Below are positions 26,220 to 39,180 of a stretch of 64,000 bases of DNA, piece by piece. The number at the start of each line of letters is the position of its first letter. Positions within the stretch are counted from its first letter, which is position 1. Under the pieces are notes generated by a model that searched no databases, had not been told where the DNA came from, and saw nothing but the letters and a program-made list of their open reading frames with translations. Location: assembly GCA_003255065.1 (NCBI GenBank), contig QAOA01003630.1, forward strand, positions 184,843-248,842. Reading direction: 5' to 3'. Source of the DNA: Cercis canadensis (taxonomy: Eukaryota > Streptophyta > Magnoliopsida > Fabales > Fabaceae). The position numbers and the translations under genes are program-made.

Positions 26220-26603
26220 TTTGCTGGCCTTTGAAAGGGCAGCATTGGCATTGAAGCGAGCAAAAGTAACAGTAGCTACGTTCGCTTTCTCTTTTTCAAC
26301 CTTCTCTTTCTAAGACTTTTCTCTCTCTCCACACCATTATACCACCTCCACCACCACCCTTCTCCTCTATACAGGACACACAATGGGAGGAGAAAAACAA
26401 AAACAAAAGGTGGTAGATGCATGAGCCACAACACAACACAAATACATAATATCCCGTACTCACCACCACCACGACCACCACCTTCTCTTCCCAAATCCTA
26501 ATCCCTTTCCTTTCGCCACTGATTTCTCGTCAACCCACTTCGATTATCACTTCTGGGTCCTGCTCTTTCTCAACCGCCACCTTATCGAACCCTTTCAGCT
26601 CAG
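26220..26603 (+). promoter_or_regulatory. promoter and first (non-coding) exon of the AP2 gene
   Basis: Sequence composition changes here from AT-rich to a CT/ACC-rich leader (26290-26600). It ends in a good splice donor, CTCAG|GTAAAAG after 26603. The next exon of the leader starts after TTATGTAG at 27633. The transcription start is not determinable. Open frames on the minus strand here are by-products of the CCACCA repeats. Confidence 0.55.
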
Positions 26604-27650
26604 GTAAAAGCAATGACTTTGTCTTCGTCTTCTGCCTTTTCTATCTGGGTCTATCATTGTTTTTGTCAACTGGGTTTTTCTGGTCATGGGTCATGGGCAT
26701 TTTGCGTTGACGGCTCTTAAAGCTAAGAAAAAACTCTTCTTTCTGCTGTTGGCCTTGTGGGTGTGGCTTGAATTTTGCTTTGTGGCTTATGTGAATGTAC
26801 ATATTTCGTCTATGTTGTATATGGTCAATTGGGCTGGTTGGTACTGTTACCCCCTCCATGAAAGTTGGTAGGTTGGTGGGGTTGACTTCTACCCAGGCAC
26901 AGAGATTTGGAGTTCATATCCATGGAGGTACTTCAGTGCCTTGTTGTTATCTCCAAATTTTTGATTTTCATTTAGTATTGTGGGTCTGTGGGGATTTCTG
27001 TGTGCAAATTTCAATATCAACCTTTTGTTGTCAAATTATATGTTTTGAAGGCAGTAAGGTTTCAAGGGTTGATTGTACTCTCTGCTGAGGTCAAATCGAG
27101 TTACGGATTTGGATGATTCTTAACAAAGGTTTAATTCCCGGTAAACGCGTTAAAGTCATATCACGTTCAAGGTTTATCTGCATTTGTATTGGTTTGCTTT
27201 ATGCATGGATTTGGTTAAGGTGGTCTAAGCTTGAAGCCATTTTCTATTAATAACTTCGACTCTGCTTCAAATAAGGCAAAGCAGCACCAAATTCTAGCTA
27301 AACGTTATATGGGAATCTCTTTCTCAGTGTTTCATTAATGTTTTCCTTCTTCGCTGTCAGTCTTCTGATATTTAGCTACTTGTTTTATGTATTAGAACTA
27401 GGAAAAGACAATATATCTTCTTGACAGTATAAGTACATCCCTTTAAGATGCCTAAAGCCATAGCATGTTTGAAGCGAATAATTTGGTAATGACATTATAT
27501 CAATATTCATTATTCAGTTTTACAATATCTCACCCCCACTCCCCCACCCCCGGTTCCTGCCCCCAAATTTTTCTTCCTTTATAGTTGTAATTTATGGTTT
27601 ATACCTTCTGAAACTGTTCTGTTTGTTATGTAGCTGCTCTGTCCAGGAAA

Positions 27651-27699
27651 ATGTTGGTATTTTAAGAAGGCCATGGAGTTAACCATTGTGCTCTACTGA
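27651..27699 (+). promoter_or_regulatory. two upstream ORFs in the AP2 gene leader
   Basis: In the leader exon that begins at 27634, two short ATG frames precede the main start: 27651-27665 (4 codons plus stop) and 27673-27699 (8 codons plus stop). The main ATG at 27726 follows 26 bases later in an ACCATGG context. Such uORFs can lower translation of plant transcription factor mRNAs; the effect here is inferred. Confidence 0.6.
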
Positions 27700-27725
27700 A
27701 ATTGGTAAGAAGATTGGAGCTAACC

Positions 27726-30700
27726 ATGGTGAGCTTGAGAAGGCGCAGACTTTTGGGACTATGCTCAGGTAAATGTTGGTAGAAGAATGTTATCCATTGA
27801 ACTGTTCACTTAATTGATATTATTTACCAATATGATTGGTCTTTTGCAGGAAACAGTTCGTTTGTTACTCCACTACCGCTGCATTGTGAGAATATACCTT
27901 CTTCTAAAAGGTCTCTCCAGCATGATAAACCTAAGACTGAGCATCCTATGCCTTCAGATGATGCTAGAATTCTGGACAGGGTACAAAATCTATTACTACA
28001 TTTAAATGATTATATACTTGCATTATTTCTTCTCCAATTTTCTGTTAATATAGTATCTTCATTTGGTGCGTCATTTGATGGGCTATGTATCATTTAGACA
28101 TAGTTTCTCTTAGGGAGAATGACTAAAAAGAATGGCTTAAAATACAAAGGAAGCAAGTGCTAAATCAATTTAAAAGTTTGTGGTTATTTAGTTCAAAAGG
28201 TGTCTAATGTTCCTTATGGGCCCTAAAATTTGAATGGTGCATAAGAGGGTTACAGTTTAAGCAAGATACTGAACTTTACTATGTGCGAGTGTAACTATAC
28301 CCTCAAAGTTTCCATGTGAATTGACTGCTTGCTAGCGCATCTCTATAGTTGGCATAATCAGTATTGTCTTTCCCTTAAGATCTAGAATGTGGGCAACTCA
28401 ATTTCTGGTTCCATTTCTCCTTATTCTATCAGTCTTATAGATGAGGGCTAAGTTAATAAATGTTAGAAAATTATGTCCTTAGGATTTTTTTTATAACTGA
28501 TATCTTATATAACCAGGATCTTATACCAACTCTTTTGATATTGTTTCCCAGAATCTTATTGTGAAAGAAGAACCGATATCATCAAATGGATCTGCTTCTA
28601 GTTCACCAAAGGAGCAGCCTAGTCAACAAGTCACAGGTTTGCTCTTTAATATACACATTTTTTTCCCTTTTTTCTGGTTATATCTGGATTTTCTCCTTGG
28701 TCAACTAGAGGCTACACAAAAGGGGTAGCATATCTTCTCCCATAATCCCATCCCCACCCAGTCCTAATGGGATTTGAGCATGGGACCATTGGGGAATCCT
28801 TATTGCCTTTGCAAGAAGTGTTTTTATTTTTTTTAATTTATGTATTCATTAGAGATATATCTTATGGATTTTAATTGTATAACATCAATACACAAAGAAA
28901 TTATACACCACCATAAGGAGCAGAAAAAGAGTAGAAATAATGGGAAACTGAAATGCTCAAAAATAGTGAGTAATAATGGAATTTGATATGGAGTAGGACT
29001 TGGATATTCCTACTGTTTCAATGACATCACTTCTGAATAAACAGTCCTGTTCAAGTTAGGATAACGGCCAATTTGTTGGAGGTGCTCAGATCCAAGGTCA
29101 GTTACTGTATGTTTAATTCCATCAGAACTCAACTCAAGAAGGGCTTCTTAGGTATTTAATAATTGAAGAATCACTGTTTTCACAGAATACACACTAGGTT
29201 CTATTATGTATATTTGCTGTAAAACTTCACTTTTTATCTGGAAAAATGTGTATAGATTTGCCTGCTTTATATCTGTGAGAGATATCACCAATTCCCGTTA
29301 AGATGTCATTTTAAATTTTTATATGGCATCAAATGTGGCACAAAATGAAGAGCATGATTGGATAGAAAGAACCAATTTAATGGAAAGCCAATCCTCCCTT
29401 ATATCATGCAGTGTCCTTGGTTAATTGCCTTGGAGGAATTGAAAGGAAGACTTTAGGATGGAAAGCTAGTTTGATCATTAGCAGATTGAGATCAGCAACA
29501 TCTTAAAAAATTTAATTTCTTGGTCTTAGTTTTGCAGTAGTGTTCTTCCGTCCCTTCCTTTATATATTTTGAAGACATATTTCTTTTCCCTGTTTTGTTT
29601 GTGTTACTTGTATTCTTTCATTAGCTTTGCATGGCTGTTGATTATAAATTATGGCTTCTTGCCCCGCATTTTGCAGGGCCTCCTATTAAACGCAGAAAGC
29701 GACACCGGAGAAAGCCATTGCATAATCAAGAGCCTTGTTTAATGAGAGGGGTCTACTTCAAAAATATGAAGTGGCAGGCAGCTATAAAAGTTGACAAGAA
29801 ACAGATCCACCTGGGGACTGTTGGTTCACAAGAAGAAGCAGCTCGCTTATATGACAGGTAGTACTTTGAATTGTAGCTTGTTGTTACCAACCATGGTCTA
29901 TTCAGATGGCTGATAGCTCTTTCTAAGTTATAGTGAGAATATGAATATCTTTCAGATGTGTTTGATAACCTGAAGCAATCATACCTTCTGCGAGTTTAAC
30001 TGTTTGACATTCTGATGACTTACTCTGTGTCCTAACAAGACAAACATAAACCGTGTATTTTTTTGGAATTCCTGTTTTTCTTTGTTCAGACCTTTCTGTC
30101 ATTTCAGATGTGATTGATAACCTGCACCTATCTTACCTTCTGCCAGTTTAACTGTTTGACATTCTGATGACTTACTCTGAGTCCTCACAAACAAAAACCT
30201 TGTATTATTTTGGAATTTCTATTTTTCTTTGTTTAGGCCTTCTTTCTGTCATATGATTCCACATCATCTTTTTTGTCAGATTCTTAGATTCTTGGAGCTG
30301 TAGCAGCTCCTCTTGAACTAGTTTGTCTAGGTACTGCAACAATTGGTTCTCACTGCTTTGATTTCCTCCTTCCTTCTAAATATATGGTTTTTCCACCCCC
30401 CCCCTCTGTCTTGCTTAATTTCCTCTACAACGTTAGGTTTTTGAGAGACAAATTGCCACAAATTAGGCTACCCCATTGATTGTTGAGTATTTTGGTTTTG
30501 TAAAATGTGCGTAAAACAGGTGGTCCTAGTAACATGTACAATTGTACATGATAAGCCCACTGTTCAATGATATTTCTGGTATGGCCTATGTGCACCTATG
30601 TTCTGCTGATGTGATTAGATTGCACAGTGTTAGGGTTTATATCTAACAATATTCCATATTGATAGGGCACATGTAGATTTGATATACAAATATGGCTAAG

Positions 30701-32637
30701 TCTCGTCACGACTCCTTATTCCCTAATTGTGGCTTGTCCAATTGGTATCTGCCATACACTATCAGTGTTCTCTTGAGCTGCTTGGATTGATAGAGCTTCA
30801 AATCATATGTACAGGTAATGCCATGTAAAAAATAAATGGGGAAGCATACTGTTACATGTGATTTGAACTTATTCAATCCAAGCAGTGCTCAAGTGAGCAG
30901 TTATGGTCTAGGACTTCTTGTCCATCTCCTTCATAGCAGGCGACTATCAATGGGACAAGCCAAAATTAGGTTTTAGGAATGGAGAGGGGAATAGCCATGT
31001 TTATATATCAGATTCGTGTAGGCCCTCTCATTGTGGGTCTGCCATTAGATATAATGGCCTACACTGTGCTGCCTAACTACATCAACTCAACATAGGTGCA
31101 CTTGCCAAAAAGATCACTGGACAACAGTGAGCTTGTTATGCATAGTGCAAGTATGCATAATTTTCATGTGTTTGATAACCTGCAGTGATCATACCTTATA
31201 TTATTTTAACTGTTTGACACTAATGACTTACCCTGAGTCTTGACAAACATAAACCATATCTTTTTGGAATTCCTATTTTTTTTTTTTGTCGTATGATTCC
31301 ACATCATCTATTTTGTCAGATTCTTACATTCTTGGAGCTGTAGCAGCTTAAGTTGAACTAGTTTGTCTAGGTACAGCAACAATTGGTTGCTGTTGCTTTG
31401 GTTTTTTCTTTCCTTTTAAATATATGTTCCCTTTTTTATTTCTTTTATTTTCTTAAATTCCTCTTGGGGTTAGGTTACTGAGAGAAAAATTGCCACAAAT
31501 ATATTCTTTGGTGGTTGAGAGTTGGAGATATTCTATATTTGGGTATCCCCATTAGTTGTTGGTCAGTTTGGTTTTGTAAAATGAGCTTAAAACAGGTGAT
31601 CCTCGTAAAATGTGTGTGATACGCCCACCGTTTAATGAGCTTGTCATGCATGTCTTACTTGGATCATGTGTTTTCAGCCCATTTTACAAAACCAAAACAA
31701 CTAACAACTAATGATAGTTTAAACACACAAAATTTCCAACTAGTTATTAAACACTTTGAAGAAATCTTAACAGATATTTCTTAAGAAACTAGGGGTTTTG
31801 TTTTTCTCTTTGCTTGTATGTATTTTTGTGCATGGTAGATTTGGTTTGTTGTAATTATTATTATTATTGTTCATTTTCAAGACTTTCCTATTCTCAAACT
31901 GCTTTTTCTGCCCCTTAAAGAAAGTCAAAATAAAGGAAAGTGTGTAAAATCCATTTGTATTGTCAACGATGCATATGATGCATGCATTTCACTCTGTTAG
32001 GCATGATATGTACCAACACTGGCTGTATAGCCACCAATTCTGCGTCAACTCTGCTAAATATGCAAAGACCATCAAGTCAGGCATCATAGACATCTATATA
32101 TGTTGGCGCTTCAAACATTTTCTAAGTGACTGAGTATAAAATATATGAAACAGAAAATGTCATCTGTTAGAGAATAGACGAGATTAGAATCAGGGATGCT
32201 TGGGGATTATATTAGAATTTCATCTTCCCATTTATCATGTATTATGTTTGATAATAGTCACCTCTTTACTTTAGTGTGTATAACTCTCTTCATTTATCTT
32301 AAGGGCTGCTTTCATGTGTGGGAGGGAGCCCAACTTTGAGCTCTCTGAGGAAGAGAAGCAAGAACTGAGCAAATTCAAATGGGATGAGTTTCTGGCTATG
32401 ACTCGACATGCAATTACTAGTAAAAGTATTTCTCTTTCAACTTTCAGATTTCCTTTTCAACACTTCTCTTTCCTTAAATTCTAATACGTGTGCATACTAA
32501 ATATTCCAGAACACAAGAGAAGGCTTGGTGCAGGACCGCGAAATAGGCCTGAGCTGCCCCTAATGCATAAAGGTGATTCGGACAGTAAGCAAGGTGATTC
32601 AGAAGATGCAGAGCAAGAAGCAGCATCAGTCTTTTGA
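27726..32637 (+). CDS. APD1: AP2-domain transcription factor, 'Soloist' type (At4g13040-like)
   Basis: Six coding exons: 27726-27768, 27850-27980, 28552-28636, 29677-29857, 32304-32425 and 32510-32637. All have GT/AG borders and compatible phases, total 690 bases, 229 aa. The start is the ATG in ACCATGG that opens the only frame continuing into exon 2. The protein has an acidic/Ser-rich N-terminal part, a basic nuclear-localisation stretch near residues 91-99 (KRRKRHRRK), and one AP2/ERF domain at about 109-165. The domain shows RGVYFKNMKWQAAIKV, then HLGTVGSQEEAARLYDRAA and EPNFELSEEE. An acidic tail ends in EQEAASVF. The intron inside the AP2 domain and the domain sequence set it apart from intronless ERF genes and match the single-copy Soloist lineage. 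Its Arabidopsis member (APD1) promotes salicylate-dependent defence. Intron 4 (2.4 kb) carries repeats and a foldback element. Confidence 0.9.
29944..31625. repeat. triplicated segment inside intron 4 of the AP2 gene
   Basis: The stretch GTGTTTGATAACCTG … AACTGTTTGACATTCTGATGACTTAC … GGAATTCCT occurs three times, from about 29956, 30110 and 31169. The second and third copies extend much further: they share ATGATTCCACATCATC, TTCTTGGAGCTGTAGCAGC and GTTTTGTAAAATG-type words up to about 30540 and 31600. The repeats are clearly diverged, so the expansion is not recent. Confidence 0.75.
30545..31147. mobile_element. foldback element, about 600 bp, in AP2 gene intron 4
   Basis: The left arm (ATAAGCCCACTGTTCAATGA … TGCACCTATGTTCTGCTGATG … GCACAGTGTTAGG) pairs with the right arm (reverse complement of … CACTGTGCTGCC … TAGGTGCACTTGCC … AGTGAGCTTGTTAT). 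Inner parts pair too (ATATGGCTA at about 30690 with TAGCCATG at about 30991, GGCTTGTCC with GGACAAGCC). It has no open frame. Position between intronic repeat copies suggests it moved into or arose within the triplicated segment. Confidence 0.6.
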
Positions 32638-34540
32638 AAATAAATTATTCAAGAGTGAAGCTGGATCTCCTAGTTCTAACAGTTCAGTTCTTCTAGCTGA
32701 TAGCTCCATTTTTCATGTAGAAAAGGCCTGCATTAGGGCAGACCGTGGTAGATTTCATTATCTTCAATATAAGCAAATTACTATAGTTTAACCCAATAAA
32801 GAGGGTAATTTTAGGTGCATCTTCATCCATTGAAATCATTCCTAGACCATTGAACTAGCGCGAAGCTATGTTCTTCTTCCCCACAGTGGAAATGAAGATG
32901 TGTTTCCATTTATAGTCTATGTACCTAAAGGTGCATGAACATATTGTTTATGAAGAAAATCTTTTCAGCTATTAATTGCAACGCGTTGCATCTTAAATTT
33001 GAGTTCAGTATCACTGAGAACAAATTTTTATGGCGTACTCACTACTAATGGTAGAACATGATATCAAGGTTGCATTGATTGATATATTGTTAGAGAACGT
33101 CAAAACCTTGTCTTAACTTCATGTGGAAATTCTGTTTTAATGAGATCTGCAATAAAGAGTTGTAAAATATGCAGGAAAACTGTACAACCTCATTGTTAAG
33201 AGATTTAATAGCTATTTTCCCTACGAGGAATGCTATCTACGCAACTTGTACATTCAAATTGTGCATAACTTCACGGCTAGTTTTATGAGTTCCAATCATT
33301 TCACTTAAACTTCTTATCAGAATTGATAAATCCACAGGCTTTGTGTACGCAACTGTACACCAAATTTGAGTTTTCTAGAATAAAATTTAAGAGGGACTAG
33401 TTAAATTTAAAAAGTTTATAAAATATTATGAGAAAAAGTTTGGTTATATATCGTTACTCTTTTTTAAGGACACAAGTATGGTTGTGTACTTGCAATGTGA
33501 CTTCACAAGAACTCCCTAGTTTGAATTGCCTGTGGTTTACACATTGTTCAGTTCTGCAATCTTCAGGTCTATCAATGGCTCCAATTTCTTTTAAATGATC
33601 ATGCCGTCAATACAATTGTAAGCACTGATGACTGCACCACAAGAATTGTTATTTGCTTCAATAACTGGTTTTTACTTGGAGGGTGAGAAAGAGTTTTGTC
33701 AATGATCCTCACAAGCAAATTCATGATACTAGCAGGTTTTTAGCTCAGATTAAAGCTGCATTTAGGGAAGTTTTTAAAGCCTATTTACAGCAACCGAGCG
33801 AAGTGGATAGATAGAAACTTGTTGATGAAGCGCTCAGCCAAATTTGCTACAGAAAAGAGCACTGACACTGGAAGAAGGAATTTAACTTTTGTAGGTGACT
33901 CAGCTAAGTTAATAGTGAAAATGATCTGGAAAATTGTGCACCTTTGACAATTCAATATATTATGATGGATTTTTTTGAGCTTGCCAATGCCTTTATCATG
34001 TTTCATGCTGGGCAGCTAGGAAAATTTATAGAGGATGTCATTGTCTAGCTCAGAATGGGGCTAGGTTCAAAAGGTTGTAGGAACCTAGAAGGTTCTGTGT
34101 TTTGCAGTCTTTCTTCTATATCTAGTTTGTACAGGGAAAACTTTTTTACTTCCTTTTTTAGTTTCCTGATGTAGTTTATTCATATCAGAAAATAAAATAA
34201 AAGTATGAGTCAAACTCTTTTTTAATCTCTGAAAAATTCAGCGATTGACAAGTTAATCCCCAAAAAATGTTCGCTGACAATTTCGTCCTCGAATTATGAT
34301 TTTATACGATAAATTAGTCATCGAATTAGTCCTCAATTGAGAACTAATTTGTCGTACAGAATCATAATTTGATGACGAAATTGTCAGCGAACATAATTTG
34401 AAGACTAATTTGTCGTACGGAACCATAATTTGAGGACGAAATTATCAACGAATATTTTGGAGGACTAACTTGTCAATCATTGAATTTTTCAGGGACAAAA
34501 AATGAGTTTACTCTACACAAAATTTGTGAATATAAGAGTG

Positions 34541-34571
<31 letters not shown>

Positions 34572-35380
34572 TAGATAATTATTAACTATATTTGCAATTG
34601 AATGAATTTAAACTAGAGAAAAAAAATGAGGAAACCAACTTTATAAATAAGAGCACATTTCACACTCTTTCTCAATATAAGAGTTGTTTAAATCTTTAAA
34701 TAGCATTATTTTTTGAAAAGTAATTCTTTAAACATTGTAAGAATAAAGATATAAAAAATATGAGTTATAAAAAATTACTGCATGTCTAGTATTGTCAAGT
34801 TTTGACCCGTTTAAAATTTGAATTGGCATATATAAAACTGTGATACAGCCTCAATTTGAAGGCCTTCTTAAAAACGAAGATTTTCTTGGTCTGACCCGAT
34901 TATAAAAAGGGCTGATCTAGTTTTTATTTTCTTTGTTTTTTATTTATTTTTTGATTTTGTATTATTCTTTAATTTTTATGTTTTAAAATTAATATTTAAT
35001 TTAAAAATAAGTAAAATAATGATAATTGGGCTGACTATTTATATATAAAGCAAGACTTGGATGATTTGATTAAAAATTAAACTTTTTAACCGAGCTTAAT
35101 TTGATAATATTTGTGCTTGTCAAAAGTAAAAAATGTCATTCTTAAAAATAAAAAAAGTGTTATATTATACTGGATTAATGTGACTTACGTTATATTTTTT
35201 ATTTTTTTAAAATAATTTTAATTTTATTTTGTATCAATTTAATATAATTTATATAATTTAAATTTTATTAAATTAATATATAAATTATATTAAAAAAATT
35301 TAAATGAATTTAATAAAATTTAAATTATGTGAATTGTGTTAATACAATACTGAACCAAAATTATGTCAAATTAGTGGGCC
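32638..35380. other. 3' flank of AP2 gene and intergenic DNA
   Basis: 32638 to about 33000 is probably 3' untranslated sequence. Beyond that lie AT-rich DNA, one MITE (34207-34513) and a poly-T run (34542-34565). No further gene was supported; the minus-strand frame at 33785-34006 matches nothing known. Confidence 0.5.
34207..34513. mobile_element. MITE, 307 bp, long terminal inverted repeats
   Basis: Begins GAGTCAAACTCTTTTTTAAT and ends in the reverse complement of GAGTAAACTCATTTTTTGTC. The arms pair over more than 100 bases (shared words CTGAAAAATTCA, GATTGACAAGTTA, AATTTCGTCCTC). The length and termini match the element at 15362-15670, while the interiors differ. No coding sequence. Confidence 0.8.
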
Positions 35381-35620
35381 TTTCGCAGCTGATGGGGTTG
35401 CCTGACAAGCACTAGCGAGGTCCACGATTCACCGCTTCTAAAATTCTTCAACGTTACATTCACCGATTCAGTCTTCTGCTCCCACTTCTCACCTCCGCTT
35501 CTGCTATTCCCAGCAAAATCCCACTGCAGTGCAGCTGGGAACAAAATCAGTGTTATAGTATAACCTTGTCAAATAAAATCATAGGGAGTGATTAAAATTG
35601 AAGAAAGTGAGAGAGGAAAA

Positions 35621-38600
35621 ATGGGTGCTGAGGATCGAGATGCCCAAGATGGACAAGTTATAGCTTCGCCTTCTTCGACTTCAACCTCTCAAGGCTGGAA
35701 AAATCGCATCTTTATCCCGACAATCCTAGCAGGTATCTTTCCCCATTGTTGGTTGATTCCCATCTGCTTGTTTCAAGAGAAAACCAAACTTAGTGTTGTG
35801 TTGGTCTCTAATGCCACGTTTGGAAATTTGGTTAATTTTTTAGTGGAGAAGGAGTTTCCATTGGTTCCAATTCTGGGATGCACTTTAAAATTGATTTTGT
35901 TTAGGGGTAGAAATTTGGTACACGTTTTTATGAATTTATGACCACTGGGATTGTTTGGGAGCAGGGATTGTTGGTGCTGGAGCTGGGCTTGTGTCGCAGC
36001 ATCGGAGAACTCTTGGTCTTGCGAACGTTTCTGCAAGCTATGCAACTAATTTTGCCATCGTCACCGGTTGCTATTGCGGTAATTTTTGTGTTTTGTTTTT
36101 GATCTTTGCATTTTGAACTTCTGAGCCATTTGGTGGTCCGAATTGATTTGATCATATTGTTTTTGTACATTAATGTGAGTGATCGTCATTGCTATATATC
36201 TTAGAGGTGAAAAAGGAAGGTTTTGGGTATTGAATAAGTTGGTAGGTTCCAGGTACCAAGGATATTGACAGATTTTACGTTGTCTCATAGCGCAACCCTC
36301 TTAAAATTCGCTATTCAGAATGTATATGGGCAATAGGTTCATTGAAGCTGGTCAAGCTTTGAAATTTGGCAGGGGAATTTTTCCCTTGAATGCACCAAGC
36401 CTTGGGGCTGTGCCCTTAAGATTGCCTAGGGACGAACTTAGTGTTGGTGCGCAAAACCGAGGATACCCTTACTATTAAAACCAAAAAAAAAAAAGGGACT
36501 GTATGGTGGGCATAAAATCATGTCCCTGATGATTTTGGATTCACTGAAAGCATTATAGCATGCAGTGACCCTTATAGTTATATCATCATAGCCTTTTAAT
36601 CTTTTTTCCTTTTGCAACCCCATCTATATAATTCATCACTAACTTTATTAGCTTTATGGATCGCAATGCCATGGCTTTTATGCAGATTTTCTTACCTGCA
36701 CATTTTTTATGGGATAGAGTTTTTTTCTTAGCTTCTCTTTGGGTGCATACTAAAGGTCATTTTTAGAGGGCTTTCCATAATGGATTTGCAGAGGGATTGG
36801 AAACCTTACGAGCTCTAATGAGTTGATGTATTTCCTGTTATTTCTTTTGTTATGGTGCTTTCTCTACTTTAGGAGGACATCTCGCCCTTCTTCTTTGTAT
36901 TTTCTTCATTCTTCTTCTGAATAAATTCTTCTTCTGAATAAATTCTTCTTTTATCAATAAAAGAAATAGATAAGAAAAGCCTGTCTATGTACCATCAAAG
37001 TAAAAGGAAATAACATCTTATGAATCAGTAGCAGCATGCTTTCCTACCAAAAAAAGGGGATAAGTTGCTAAGTAAGATATGGCAGAGTATTTAGTCTGAC
37101 GTGCAACAGAACGGACAACAGTTCATGAGTTTGCTACTGGATGAGTATTTTGATGCAAAGGCTGAGATTTAAAAAGGTTATAGAGTGTTATTTTAATAAT
37201 GTCTAACTGATTAATCATTTAGTTACTAGTTACCTAGCATGTCCAGGCATTCTCCAAAGACATTTAGGTTGGCTTGGTAGAGAAGGTGGAAAATAGAGAG
37301 GGGAGTGAAAATGAAAATATTTTGATTTTCACTCATTGGTAGTATAGGTACTTTGGCAAAGTTGGAGAAACATGAGAATAAGGTGCATTTCATTTCAACC
37401 ATTGCTCATTTTTTTACCAATCAATCATAAAATAATTTGCATCCCAAATTTTCAACCCATCAATTTTCCACCTTCCCACTTTCAGTTCTACCAAGCACGC
37501 CCTTTATCGATAAAGTCTATTGATATATAAGCAAAAGGGGGAGGGATGAGAATATCAGCAGTGAACATGCATGATGTCTGGTGTTTTGATTTTGAATTAT
37601 TTTTAGTGTCCATCTCTATTGTATTTTGCTAGCTTGAGGAGAGAAAAGAAGTATTAAAGAGAACATTAAGCCTCTCTTTTGTATGTGCTTGTATAAATAT
37701 TTGCCTTTGGCTTATTAGTTCTTTCCCAACATATGGGTTCCACTAATTTTTATACTAATGACTAATGAGGGTATTTCGTATTTACCTCTCCCTTTCTTCT
37801 GTTGAATTTAAGATTTCAGGGGAAAAAGAAACACATTCCATCTCATTTTCTGATGCCATTTGTCAATTCCAAGGGTTCAAATTCAACACGTGTAGATTAT
37901 AAATTTGAAAAGAAAGATCAGGAAAAGGAAAAGTAAAATGTTGAAGTAAGAAATTATATTAGAAGCTTTTTGTGAAAATTTTAATGGGACAAGATGAAAG
38001 GAATGAATTAAGTCACTATGTTGGAATGAACTGAAATGGTTTGTCTTAATTGTCAGGGGCACGTGAATTTGTAACTGCAACTAGAAAAACAGGACCTGAT
38101 GATCTATGGAACTCCGCAATAGCTGGATTTGGAACTGGTGCTCTTCTTGGGCGTCTGCAAGGTTCAATTCTGCCACTGTGTGTGTGTGTTCATGTGTGCT
38201 AGCAACTTTTGTCTGTCATAACTACATGGGAGTTCTAAATGCCTGTTCTTGATGGGGTTCTTTTGTCAGATATTTTAATGAGATTTGCTTTGATTATTTC
38301 TTATCATTTTTTTTCCCTTTAAATGAGTTATTTGCTTCAATTTAATTGTATCAGCATATTAATATATTATATATTCAGGACCATATGATAGCTCATATGA
38401 GGCAATATAGACTGCAATTATGTTGCAGAATGATATTTATAATCTTTTTCATGTTTAAACTTTCTTGCTCCTTTGTTTTCCAAAGTTGGATTTTATTTTT
38501 CTTCATTTCTTCTTTTCTTTCTAATCATTCCAAAATTGGCATATGGTTTGGTATTAATACCTAGTTCAATAGGGCTTTTTATTGGGGGCCCTCATGCAAT

Positions 38601-39180
38601 GAAAAATTAGACATCAGCTGATCTGGAACTATTTTCAATGAAGAAAGAAGAGAATGAAAATCCTCATGAGTTTCCAAGTAAAATATTGCTTACTGTCTGT
38701 ATTCCCATTCATGTTTTCTTTGGTTTGGATCCTATCTTTGCTTGGTGGTGGATTGAGTGTAGATATAATTGTCGTATAAATCTGGACTTCAATAAGCTAA
38801 TAAGGCTACAAGGACTAAATCCTTACCTCTTACCTCAAATTTGTGGTTGATCTCCATCTCATATGACTTAAAAATTGTTTTTCATTTTTGGAATGTTAGG
38901 TGGTCCACTTGGCGCAGTCCGATACTCTATCGGCTTTGCTATTGTGGGGACAACAGCAGATTTTTCTGTTTCAAAATTAAAACCTGCTTTGAGGGGCTAC
39001 ACTAAATCTATATATCAGGGTAATGAGAATACACAGAAGGATCCTAGTTGGTTGAGATTGCCAGAGTGGTTTCCAATTCAAGTACTTGATGAGGAAGCCC
39101 TTGCTGCAAAAAGGGCTCAGGAAGAGCAATTCCTTGCACAGAGGGCAAGGATTCACGATCTAAGGAAAGAAGAATCCTGA
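35621..39180 (+). CDS. Tim17/Tim22/Tim23-like (PRAT) membrane protein, complete copy
   Basis: Four exons: 35621-35732, 35965-36078, 38057-38161 and 38900-39180. All junctions are phase 1 GT/AG, total 612 bases, 203 aa. After a Ser/Thr-rich N-terminus, four Gly/Ala-rich helices can be placed near residues 30-49, 61-77, 94-112 and 116-132. A PRAT-like signature is present: A-R-E-F at 77-80, then D91, six residues, A98-G99, three residues, G103. The spacing in front of D91 is shorter than the family consensus. The soluble tail (LPEWFPIQVLDEEALAAKRA … LRKEES) is charged and probably helical. Members of this family sit in mitochondrial or plastid membranes, as translocon parts or related channels; the compartment here is not evident. 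The gene is the founder of the tandem array: exons 3 and 4 recur at 46918-48046 and 56941-58068. Confidence 0.8.

Noticed and set aside
26276..26871. Several open frames on both strands in the AP2 gene leader and first intron
   Set aside because: They come from CCACCA and CT-rich repeats or run through the splice donor at 26603; no conserved domain.
35588..35941. 117-codon frame covering the Tim-like exon 1
   Set aside because: It reads through the donor at 35732 into intron 1; the spliced model joins cleanly to exons 2-4 and explains the conserved protein.
38638..38850. 70-codon frame in Tim-like intron 3, also at 47504-47716
   Set aside because: Intronic and conserved only because the intron was duplicated; in unit 3 the third codon is TAA.
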